A stretch of DNA of 5,051 nucleotides from Bacteroidales bacterium (GTDB lineage Bacteria > Bacteroidota > Bacteroidia > Bacteroidales > WCHB1-69). Numbering within the stretch: position 1 is the stretch's first letter; each line of letters opens with the position of its first letter. The notes below the pieces were generated by a model. That model saw only the letters and a program-made list of their open reading frames with translations. It was not told the DNA's origin and ran no database searches. Position numbers and translations under genes: made by a program. Shown piece after piece: positions 1 through 5,051 of this stretch. Where the stretch lies: positions 1-5,051 of the forward strand of contig JAISRU010000184.1 in the NCBI GenBank assembly GCA_031273515.1. Direction: 5' to 3'.

Positions 1-31
1 TGATTGGCTACGCCTTTCTCCTTCTTGCTCG

Positions 32-57
32 GCAGAGACAAACAAGTTTGCCTCTGC
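32..57. repeat. Imperfect inverted repeat, 12-bp arms
   Basis: The arms GCAGAGACAAAC and GTTTGCCTCTGC are separated by AA and pair with one exception. That exception is A-C on the plus strand but becomes a G-U wobble if the minus strand is transcribed, so a minus-strand RNA would fold better. The flank on the minus-strand exit side is purine-rich rather than T-rich, so this does not look like an intrinsic terminator. It is more likely part of a dispersed intergenic repeat. Confidence 0.6.
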
Positions 58-73
58 TCTCGCTTCGTGCGTC

Positions 74-104
74 GATTTATCTGATTATCTGATGAACATG
101 ATTA
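74..104 (+). repeat. GATTTATCTGAT repeat with octamer duplication
   Basis: GATTTATCTGAT at 74-85 is followed by a second TATCTGAT copy and then GAACATGATTA. A related unit lies on the other side of rho at 2299-2322: the same 12-mer, then GGACTGTGATTA without the extra octamer. The two loci therefore carry the same repeat family, and this copy has expanded by 8 bp. Confidence 0.6.
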
Positions 105-109
105 AAATT

Positions 110-144
110 AATGGTTAATGATTAATGGTTCATGGTTCATGGTT
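110..144 (+). repeat. Heptamer tandem array (AATGGTT)5
   Basis: Five consecutive 7-bp units are seen: AATGGTT, AATGATT, AATGGTT, CATGGTT, CATGGTT, followed by a partial AATGCC. Copies differ by at most single substitutions. Arrays with a 7-bp period typically arise by slippage. No coding or regulatory role is visible. Confidence 0.85.
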
Positions 145-190
145 AATGCCATTGGGATGACGGAATTAGTTGTTTGCGTCGCTTGCGTCA

Positions 191-221
191 TTTTCAATTT
201 TCAATTTTCAATTTTCAATTT
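191..221 (+). repeat. Heptamer tandem array (TTTTCAA)4
   Basis: Four perfect TTTTCAA units occupy 191-218, followed by TTT. The same heptamer in the same plus-strand orientation recurs twice at 2451-2469, on the other side of rho. Such AT-rich heptamer arrays are frequently seen between genes in Bacteroidota and some other phyla. The function is unknown. Confidence 0.9.
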
Positions 222-291
222 ATTAAGTGTCATCTGTGTGCTAAAAATAATCACCCGTATGGCATGACTGAAAATTCTCAATTAATTTTGG

Positions 292-2037
292 CTATCCATT
301 CATGGAAATCAGAAATTCATCGTTGGATATGGTATTTTGCATTCTGGTTTTCAGGAAGTCCATTGCTTCTACAGGGTTCATGTCGGACAAATGATTGCGC
401 AGTATCCATATTCGCTGAAGCGTTTCTTTGTCTTGCAGAAGGTCGTCTCTTCGCGTGCTTGAAGCGACAATGTCCACAGCCGGAAAAACACGCTTGTTTG
501 ATAATTTTCTGTCTAATTGGAGTTCCATATTCCCCGTGCCTTTAAATTCTTCAAAAATTACTTCATCCATTTTCGAGCCTGTATCGGTGAGGGCAGTGGA
601 AATAATGGTCAAAGAGCCTCCGTCTTCGATTTTGCGAGCAGCTCCAAAAAAGCGTTTGGGCTTTTGCAGAGCATTGGCTTCCACCCCTCCCGAAAGCACC
701 TTCCCCGACGCAGGCGCAATCGTGTTGTATGCCCGCGCCAAACGCGTAATGGAATCCAACAGAATACAGACGTCGTGTCCGCATTCTACCAAACGTTTCG
801 CTTTTTCAAGAACAATATTTGCAATCTTGACATGTCTGTCGGCGGGTTCGTCAAATGTAGAGGCGATTACTTCGGCATTCACGCTCCGAGCCATATCGGT
901 AACTTCTTCGGGACGTTCGTCGATAAGTAAAATAATCAGGTATATCTCAGGATGATTTTCTGCTATCGCATTGGCAATTTCTTTCAACAGAACGGTTTTC
1001 CCCGTTTTGGGCTGCGCCACAATCAATCCGCGTTGTCCTTTTCCGATAGGTGCGAACAAATCAATGATACGCGTGGATATGCCTGAGCGTACATCTTTGC
1101 GTATCAGGTTTATCTTTTCATCGGGAAAAAGAGGCGTAAGGTAATCAAACGGGATTCTGTCCCGTACTTCATCGGGCGTTTTATTGTTGATTTTATCTAC
1201 CTTCAAAAGAGGAAAAAACTTTTCGCCTTCCTTAGGTGGACGAACAGCGCCTTCTATAACGTCGCCTGTTTTCAGTCCGAATAACTTAATCTGCGATTGC
1301 GAAACATAAACGTCATCGGGAGAATTCAGGTAATTATAATCGGATGAACGTAAAAAACCAAATCCATCATTCATAATCTCCAAAACGCCTTCGGCGACAA
1401 TGTGCCCGAAAAAATCTACCTTTTTCGGAACATATCCATTGGGTATTTGTCCGTTGGTATTGTTTTTGGGTTCCTGCTGTTTTTCCTTTGCTTCCTGTTT
1501 TTCCTGCGTTTCCTGCATTTGCTCAACTTGCTCCGTTTGCTCTACTTCCTGTTTTTCTTTTTGTTTGATTTCCTCCAAGACTTCGGCAGCTACTTTTTCT
1601 TTGATGGTGTCGATAAAGGCTTTCGTTTCTTCATCTAAATCTAAAGAAGCATCATCTTCGCCCGAAAATATCAGTCCGCCTGATTTTCGGGGATTCTCTT
1701 CCGCTGTATAGGGGTTTTCTTCTTTTTCTTCTTTCTTTGATGCCGCTTTGGATTTGACCGTTCTCTTCTTTGGAGTTTCAACTGTTATTTTCTTTTCTGT
1801 TTTGACAGACTTATCCTGCAGTTGATCGTTTTCCGCTGTTTCTTCTTCCGTTTTTGCCGGAGGAACGGCATTGGTTTTGGTTTGTCCGTTCTGATATTCT
1901 ATAAGACGATAGATAAGAGCTTGTTTATCTAATTTCTCGCAGCCTGTCATATTTCTATTTTTTGCCAGGGTACGCAACTCTGAAGTTGACTTGGTTTGCA
2001 GTGTATTAACATCCAAGTCTTGATTTTTTTTTGCCAT
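292..2037 (-). CDS. rho: Transcription termination factor Rho with long charged linker
   Basis: Rho is a hexameric ATP-driven RNA translocase in the cytoplasm that ends transcription of untranslated RNA. Domains of this 581-aa protein: Rho_N at about 11-50; a disordered K/E/Q-rich linker at about 53-205; the RNA-binding OB fold at about 207-290 with GFGFLR at 225-230; and the RecA-like ATPase core from about 300. Visible core residues are Walker A AQPKTGKT (341-348), catalytic Glu374 in LIDERPEEV, Walker B Asp428 in [15 protein letters not shown]-loop Lys446, R-loop Lys489, and arginines 516 and 529, which match the E. coli arginine-finger positions. From the P-loop on, the spacing equals that of E. 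coli Rho (419 aa), so the extra length is almost all linker. The ATG at 2037 is chosen because the frame's only longer start is a TTG at 2169, upstream of a likely promoter. No Shine-Dalgarno is seen, as is usual in this phylum. Confidence 0.97.
   Translation of the reverse strand: MAKKNQDLDVNTLQTKSTSELRTLAKNRNMTGCEKLDKQALIYRLIEYQNGQTKTNAVPPAKTEEETAENDQLQDKSVKTEKKITVETPKKRTVKSKAASKKEEKEENPYTAEENPRKSGGLIFSGEDDASLDLDEETKAFIDTIKEKVAAEVLEEIKQKEKQEVEQTEQVEQMQETQEKQEAKEKQQEPKNNTNGQIPNGYVPKKVDFFGHIVAEGVLEIMNDGFGFLRSSDYNYLNSPDDVYVSQSQIKLFGLKTGDVIEGAVRPPKEGEKFFPLLKVDKINNKTPDEVRDRIPFDYLTPLFPDEKINLIRKDVRSGISTRIIDLFAPIGKGQRGLIVAQPKTGKTVLLKEIANAIAENHPEIYLIILLIDERPEEVTDMARSVNAEVIASTFDEPADRHVKIANIVLEKAKRLVECGHDVCILLDSITRLARAYNTIAPASGKVLSGGVEANALQKPKRFFGAARKIEDGGSLTIISTALTDTGSKMDEVIFEEFKGTGNMELQLDRKLSNKRVFPAVDIVASSTRRDDLLQDKETLQRIWILRNHLSDMNPVEAMDFLKTRMQNTISNDEFLISMNG
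1477..1566 (-). repeat. 18-nt degenerate tandem repeat inside rho (hexapeptide repeat)
   Basis: Five codon-aligned 18-nt units encode Rho residues 158-187: [24 protein letters not shown] and EAKEKQ. Two DNA units, 1477-1494 and 1495-1512, share the plus-strand start CTGTTTTTCCT and the end TTC. The phase matches the reading frame, so gain or loss of a unit would keep Rho in frame. The segment is almost only Glu, Gln and Lys and would be disordered or a single charged helix. Confidence 0.7.
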
Positions 2038-2083
2038 AAAGATGCTATGTATAAAAATTATAATCGGGAATATAAGGATCTTA

Positions 2084-2104
2084 CTCTCGGCTAATGCCGG
2101 AGAG
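2084..2104 (-). promoter_or_regulatory. Hairpin in the rho 5' leader
   Basis: Read on the minus strand, CTCTCCGGC and GCCGAGAG flank the loop ATTA and form an 8-bp stem with one bulged C. It lies 46 nt upstream of the rho ATG, inside the predicted leader of about 85 nt. No T run follows at once, so it is not a classic intrinsic terminator. E. coli rho is known to be autoregulated by attenuation in its leader; a similar role here is only an inference. Confidence 0.45.
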
Positions 2105-2127
2105 GTCAGTAATGTTTTCGATATTTG

Positions 2128-2156
2128 CAAAAGTACATTTTTTTTGCGGACAAAAA
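2128..2156 (-). promoter_or_regulatory. Predicted rho promoter (Bacteroidota type)
   Basis: On the minus strand, TACTTTTG at 2135-2128 matches the Bacteroidota -7 consensus TAnnTTTG exactly. TTTTTG at 2156-2151 could serve as the -33 TTTG element, although the 15-nt spacer is a little shorter than the usual range of about 17-23. Transcription would begin near 2121-2123, giving a leader of about 85 nt. This start lies inside the extended reading frame, which argues against translation from the TTG at 2169. Confidence 0.55.
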
Positions 2157-2269
2157 GGCTTATTGACAAAAAAAACTGCTAATTATTTTTGTACGACTTA
2201 TTCTTCCTTCCTTTAAGTTGCTGATTATTATTGCTGTTATCTATTTTCGATTCGTAAGATTATTCTCTT

Positions 2270-2305
2270 GAACTCTGATTTATTTTGTCGTGAACTCTGA
2301 TTTAT
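2270..2305 (+). repeat. Direct repeat of GAACTCTGATTTAT
   Basis: Two identical 14-bp copies lie at 2270-2283 and 2292-2305, a 22-bp period. The second copy runs into the GATTTATCTGAT unit shared with the region downstream of rho. Confidence 0.85.
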
Positions 2306-2322
2306 CTGATGGACTGTGATTA
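2299..2322 (+). repeat. Second copy of the GATTTATCTGAT repeat
   Basis: GATTTATCTGAT followed by GGACTGTGATTA corresponds to the unit at 74-104 without its internal 8-bp duplication. Finding it on both sides of rho suggests a dispersed repeat family. Confidence 0.6.
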
Positions 2323-2328
2323 CTAATC

Positions 2329-2356
2329 GTAGAGACGTTGCATGCAACGTCTCTAC
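2329..2356. repeat. Perfect 28-bp palindrome
   Basis: The half site GTAGAGACGTTGCA is followed directly by its exact reverse complement, with no spacer, and the symmetry stops outside 2329-2356. It can form a cruciform in DNA or a strong hairpin in RNA from either strand. From general knowledge, this GTAGAGACG...CGTCTCTAC motif recurs between genes in several Bacteroidota and other genomes and behaves like a small non-autonomous dispersed repeat. It has no T tract typical of a terminator. Confidence 0.9.
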
Positions 2357-2364
2357 ATTCCCTC

Positions 2365-2384
2365 ATTCCTGCGAAAGCAGAAAT
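2365..2384. repeat. Small inverted repeat with GAAA loop
   Basis: ATTCCTGC and GCAGAAAT flank GAAA. Seven of eight positions pair, and the single C-A mismatch suggests a decayed copy of the ATTCCTGC-GAAA-GCAGGAAT type of intergenic repeat. It begins 8 bp after the 28-bp palindrome. Confidence 0.6.
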
Positions 2385-2398
2385 TCACCAAATGACAA

Positions 2399-2422
2399 GG
2401 GGCTTGCGGGTCAAGCCCGCAA
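2399..2422. repeat. Overlapping inverted repeats that form two alternative hairpins
   Basis: TTGCGGG (2404-2410) pairs with CCCGCAA (2416-2422) around a 5-nt loop. GGGCTTG (2400-2406) pairs with CAAGCCC (2412-2418), also around a 5-nt loop. Because the arms overlap, only one can form at a time. The GGGCTTGACCCGC-like core, read on the minus strand, resembles widespread bacterial intergenic repeats. A longer flanking pair, ATTCAC (2383-2388) and GTGAAT (2430-2435), may mark the edges of the element. Confidence 0.65.
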
Positions 2423-2450
2423 TGACGGCGTGAATATTTGCGGCCGCAGG

Positions 2451-2469
2451 CAATTTTCAATTTTCAATT
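2451..2469 (+). repeat. Heptamer tandem array (TTTTCAA)2
   Basis: CAA is followed by two TTTTCAA units and TTA. This is the same heptamer and orientation as the longer array at 191-221, and it forms the right end of the repeat island. Confidence 0.75.
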
Positions 2470-2533
2470 ATGAAAGTGTATTTTTATTATTCGATATATA
2501 AGAAACAAAATAGTTTTCCGTTGTTATTGAAAT

Positions 2534-2551
2534 TGTCGGAATTGTCCGACA
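2534..2551. promoter_or_regulatory. 18-bp inverted repeat before the receptor gene, possible operator or leader hairpin
   Basis: TGTCGGA and TCCGACA are perfect 7-bp arms around ATTG and end 29 nt before the receptor ATG. The same bases also read as a tandem 9-mer, AATTGTCGG then AATTGTCCG (2531-2548). The position fits a repressor or activator site near the transcription start, or an RNA hairpin in a short leader. No T run follows, so a terminator is unlikely. The binding factor cannot be named. Confidence 0.45.
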
Positions 2552-2580
2552 GAAAATACTGAGCTTTTTAATATTATATC

Positions 2581-4941
2581 ATGCGTAAAACCATTTATTT
2601 TTTGCTGTCTTTGCTTGCTTTGACAGTCACGCTCGAAGGACAAAAGAATTATACCATCAGCGGCTATGTGAAAGACGCTTCCAATGGTGAAGCCCTTACC
2701 GGAGCTACCGTCCATGCCAAAGAAAATATGAAAGGAACTACGGTCAACACCTACGGGTTCTATTCCCTGACCATTCCTCAAGGCGAATATACTTTGGTCG
2801 TTGCCTACGTGGGATACAGCGAATATATACGGAAAATCAAACTGACGGACAACTATCAGATGAATGTCGAACTGACCCCCATAGCCTACCAAATGGAAGA
2901 AGTCGTTATCTCCGCAACCAGAGGCGATGCCAACGTCAGCTCGACCGACATGGGTACGAACGAATTACGCATCGAAGCAGTAAAAAAAACGCCCTCTTTC
3001 TTCGGAGAAGCCGATCTGCTGAAAACCGTCCAGCTTTTGCCCGGAGTCCAGAGCGCAGGAGAAGGAAGTTCGGGTTACTATGTCAGAGGAGGGGGACTTG
3101 ACCAAAATCTAATACTCTTAGACGACGCCGTTATCTACAATGCGGGACATCTCTTCGGATTTTTCTCCATATTCAATGCCGACGCTGTTCGTTCGGCTGA
3201 GATAATCAAAGCAGGAATGCCCGCCAACTACGGAGGAAGATTAGCTTCGGTACTGAACGTTTCCATGAAAGAAGGTAATTCAAAAAGATACGAAGTGGAC
3301 GGAGGTCTGGGAATTATCTTTGCCCGACTTAATGTGCAGGGTCCGATTGTTAAAAACAAAGCCTCTTTCCTGATTACAGGTCGACGAACCTACATCGACG
3401 CTTTGATGCAGCCTTTCTTACGCAAAGATTCTCCGGCAAAGGGACTCAAACTCTACTTCTACGATCTGAACGCCAAAATGAACTGGAAAATTAATGATAA
3501 ACATCATCTCTACCTGAGCGGCTATCACGGAAAAGACCGCTACGGATTTAAAAGTACTGCTGCAACAATGTTCGCCGATTTCGGATGGCAAAATTCGTCT
3601 GCCTCTTTGCGGTGGAGTTATAATATCAATCACAAAACATTCCTGAATACTTCCCTTATTTTCAGCGATTATCAGTACAATATCGACATCGAAATGGACG
3701 TCTATAAACTGAGAATGTTTTCGGGCATCCGCGACTATACCGCCAAAACCGAACTTACCTATCTGCCCATAGCCGGCAATGTCCTCAAAATGGGCGCCGC
3801 CTATACCTTTCATCAGATCAAGCCCAATACTTATGCAGTTCAGGCGAGTACAGAATTGGAAATTCCTGTTCCTCCTGTTTTCAACACGCACGAAGCGGCT
3901 CTTTATGTCAATGATGAAATCGATATCGGCGACGCTATTCGACTGAATTTGGGTGTACGGGGATCGTATTTTGCGCACACAGGACCTTTCACCCTCTATC
4001 ATGCAGACGAATTTGGTCGGATTAACGATTCGACAAGCTATAAAAAGGACGTCGTCATAAAAGATTTCTGGGGATTGGAACCTCGCGTTTCTGTTCGTTT
4101 TGCGATCACCAAAACGCTGTCGATAAAGGCGTCGTATATGCACAATTACCAGTATCTGCACCAGATCGCCATGTCGAACATCTCCATGCCTACCGATATG
4201 TGGATGGCAAGCACTATCGACGTGAAACCTCAGATAGGGAATCAGTATTCGGTGGGCGTTTATCAGAATGTGCTCAAAAACATGCTCGAACTTTCGGTCG
4301 AAGCCTATTATAAGGATATGAAAAATCAAACCGAATACAAACAGGGCTATTCACCCATTACCGAAGCCATGAAATATACCACGCAGCAGTATGTGCAGGG
4401 CGATGGGTATTCTTACGGCATGGAATTTTTTATCAATAAGGTATACGGCAAGTTTACGGGCTGGATAGGCTATACGCTGGCGTGGACAAGAAGAGTTTTC
4501 CCCGATTTAAACGAAGGAAAAGAATTTCCTGCCAAAAACGATCGTCGTCATGATATTTCGGTGATGCTTGCCTACGACATATTGCCTCAGCTGAGCATGT
4601 CGTTGGTCTGGGTGTACGCAACGGGAAATACAATGACTGTTCCCGTCGGATTTTATTTTATGGGATATAATTTAGTTACGGAATACAGCGATAAAAATGC
4701 CTTTCGTGTTCCGCCCTATCATCGAATGGATTTGTCGGTGAACTGGGTCATGAAAAAAACCGAACACTTTGAACATTCCCTGAATTTTTCGGTATATAAT
4801 GTCTATAATCGCAAAAATCCGTTCTTTATCTCGATAGGCAGCACAATGAACAGTGATAAACTTGAAATCAACAATACGGCTTATCAGATGTCTTTGTTTC
4901 CCATTATCCCTTCTTTATCGTGGAACTTTAAAATCAAATAA
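2581..4941 (+). CDS. TonB-dependent outer-membrane receptor with carboxypeptidase-regulatory-like domain
   Basis: This 786-aa beta-barrel transporter should import a ligand across the outer membrane using TonB-ExbB-ExbD energy. Residues 1-20 form a signal peptide (MRK, then a hydrophobic core), probably cut before Gln21. Residues 25-100 are a CarboxypepD_reg-like beta-sandwich (ISGYVKDASNGEALTGATV, YGFYSLTIPQGEYTL). MEEVVISAT (105-113) fits a TonB-box position. The plug spans about 130-230, with LLKTVQLLPGVQ, YYVRGGG, LILLDDAVIYN and PANYGGRLASVLNV. The barrel fills the rest, with NDRRHD (653-658), PYHRMD (712-717), and YNVYNRKNP (739-747) near the C-terminus. It is shorter than SusC proteins (about 1000 aa) and no SusD follows; a lipoprotein starts 3 nt downstream instead. 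The ligand is unknown: peptide, siderophore, metal complex and glycan all remain possible. The frame is intact. Confidence 0.95.
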   Translation: MRKTIYFLLSLLALTVTLEGQKNYTISGYVKDASNGEALTGATVHAKENMKGTTVNTYGFYSLTIPQGEYTLVVAYVGYSEYIRKIKLTDNYQMNVELTPIAYQMEEVVISATRGDANVSSTDMGTNELRIEAVKKTPSFFGEADLLKTVQLLPGVQSAGEGSSGYYVRGGGLDQNLILLDDAVIYNAGHLFGFFSIFNADAVRSAEIIKAGMPANYGGRLASVLNVSMKEGNSKRYEVDGGLGIIFARLNVQGPIVKNKASFLITGRRTYIDALMQPFLRKDSPAKGLKLYFYDLNAKMNWKINDKHHLYLSGYHGKDRYGFKSTAATMFADFGWQNSSASLRWSYNINHKTFLNTSLIFSDYQYNIDIEMDVYKLRMFSGIRDYTAKTELTYLPIAGNVLKMGAAYTFHQIKPNTYAVQASTELEIPVPPVFNTHEAALYVNDEIDIGDAIRLNLGVRGSYFAHTGPFTLYHADEFGRINDSTSYKKDVVIKDFWGLEPRVSVRFAITKTLSIKASYMHNYQYLHQIAMSNISMPTDMWMASTIDVKPQIGNQYSVGVYQNVLKNMLELSVEAYYKDMKNQTEYKQGYSPITEAMKYTTQQYVQGDGYSYGMEFFINKVYGKFTGWIGYTLAWTRRVFPDLNEGKEFPAKNDRRHDISVMLAYDILPQLSMSLVWVYATGNTMTVPVGFYFMGYNLVTEYSDKNAFRVPPYHRMDLSVNWVMKKTEHFEHSLNFSVYNVYNRKNPFFISIGSTMNSDKLEINNTAYQMSLFPIIPSLSWNFKIK

Positions 4942-4944
4942 CCA

Positions 4945-5051
4945 ATGATATCAAACAAAATAAAAAAGAAACTGATGCTAATCCTTTTGCCTTTCGTCTT
5001 TGTCGGATGCGAAACGCCCATTTCCGTTACCATTCCTCACAAAGAAAGCAC
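4945..5051 (+). CDS. Lipoprotein, probable DUF4249 family, N-terminal fragment cut by the window edge
   Basis: Only the first 35 codons are present. They show a lipoprotein signal peptide: NKIKKK basic start, a hydrophobic LMLILLPFVFV core, and a lipobox ending in VGC with Cys22 as the lipidated residue. The mature start CETPISVTIPHKES resembles DUF4249 proteins, which often begin Cys-Glu followed by alternating hydrophobic residues and Pro before a beta-rich body. The start codon lies 3 nt after the receptor stop, so the two genes are very likely cotranscribed and perhaps translationally coupled. In Bacteroidota, DUF4249 genes often follow receptors of this type, which suggests an accessory outer-membrane lipoprotein for the same ligand. 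The lipoprotein call is firm; the family call rests on a short stretch plus context. Confidence 0.7.
   Translation, partial: MISNKIKKKLMLILLPFVFVGCETPISVTIPHKES

Larger units (their letters stand above)
1..291. other. Gene-free intergenic region rich in short repeats, downstream of rho
   Basis: No reading frame here looks like a gene. The stretch is a patchwork of short repeats: an inverted repeat (32-57), a doubled octamer (79-94), a 7-bp tandem array of AATGGTT type (110-144), two copies of TTGCGTC (174-180 and 183-189) and a second 7-bp array of TTTTCAA (191-221). It lies just past the rho stop codon, so any rho terminator should be here. On the minus strand, however, there is no GC-rich hairpin followed by a T run; only a weak 6-bp AAAATT/AATTTT pairing is visible near 271-290. 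Repeat patchworks of this kind are common between genes in Bacteroidota. Their function is not evident. Confidence 0.7.
2170..2580. other. Divergent intergenic region with repeat island and receptor leader
   Basis: No coding sequence is supported here. From left to right it holds an AT-rich stretch behind the rho promoter, a repeat island at 2270-2469, and an AT-rich leader for the receptor gene. No full TAnnTTTG element was found before the receptor. The nearest partial matches are TAGTTTTC at 2511-2518 and AATATTTG at 2433-2440, and neither has a convincing -33 partner, so the receptor promoter is left uncalled. No ribosome binding site precedes the ATG at 2581; the upstream sequence is AT-rich, as is normal in this phylum. 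Confidence 0.65.

Noticed and set aside
174..545. 123-codon plus-strand frame at the left end
   Set aside because: It begins in the TTTTCAA array and overlaps the 3' end of rho on the opposite strand; its translation is low-complexity at first and then antisense to conserved Rho sequence.
428..955. Plus-strand frames antisense to rho, including 517-930
   Set aside because: They mirror the highly conserved Rho ATPase core and show no protein family features of their own.
1400..1711. Cys/Ser/Phe-rich plus-strand frames opposite the Rho linker
   Set aside because: The composition is the direct complement of Glu/Gln/Lys codons in the linker, so these are shadows.
2038..2169. 44-residue N-terminal extension of Rho starting at TTG
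   Set aside because: It starts at a TTG, does not resemble known Rho N-termini, and contains a perfect -7 promoter element and a hairpin. The downstream ATG begins MAKKNQ just before a recognisable Rho_N domain.
2329..2356. Intrinsic bidirectional terminator
   Set aside because: The stem is strong, but neither side has a run of T residues after the hairpin.
2329..2469. CRISPR array
   Set aside because: The repeats differ from one another and lack regular spacers of similar length; they are a mixture of palindromes and heptamers with no cas gene in view.
2316..2501. 61-codon plus-strand frame across the repeat island
   Set aside because: It runs through the palindrome, the hairpin repeats and the TTTTCAA array, so its translation merely reflects repeats. 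There is no homology signal or start context.
2511..2518. TAGTTTTC as the receptor -7 promoter element
   Set aside because: It lacks the final G of TAnnTTTG, and no TTTG lies about 19-23 nt upstream, so it is too weak to call.
2524..2892. Minus-strand frame across the receptor start
   Set aside because: It overlaps the receptor leader and signal peptide on the opposite strand and has no features of a real protein.
3418..4329. 303-codon minus-strand frame inside the receptor gene
   Set aside because: It is antisense to a clearly coding beta-barrel region, with His/Ile/Arg-rich composition typical of reverse reading and no recognisable motif.

Overview
The window looks like chromosomal DNA from a member of the Bacteroidota, most likely order Bacteroidales. 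Four things point there. The first is a Rho factor with a long charged insertion between its N-terminal domain and its RNA-binding domain. The second is a TonB-dependent receptor with an N-terminal carboxypeptidase-regulatory-like domain, followed 3 nt later by a lipoprotein that resembles DUF4249. The third is a TAnnTTTG-type promoter element upstream of rho, and the fourth is the lack of Shine-Dalgarno sequences before the starts. The genus cannot be set from the sequence alone.

Layout. Positions 1-291 hold no gene, only short tandem and inverted repeats. Positions 292-2037 (minus strand) encode transcription termination factor Rho, 581 aa. A longer reading of the same frame would begin at a TTG at 2169, but a good promoter element lies inside that extension, so the ATG at 2037 is preferred. 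Positions 2038-2580 are the divergent intergenic region. It contains the rho leader and promoter, then a dense cluster of repeats that includes a perfect 28-bp palindrome, and then the receptor leader with an 18-bp inverted repeat close to the start codon. Positions 2581-4941 (plus) encode the TonB-dependent outer-membrane receptor, 786 aa. From 4945 to the window edge lies the first 35 codons of a lipoprotein gene.

The receptor and lipoprotein almost certainly form one operon for uptake of an unidentified ligand across the outer membrane. Rho is a housekeeping neighbour transcribed in the opposite direction, with no evident functional link to that operon. No new multi-gene system is apparent. 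The points most worth a second look are the hexapeptide-repeat linker of Rho, the hairpin in the rho leader, the operator-like palindrome before the receptor, and the related repeat islands on both sides of rho.
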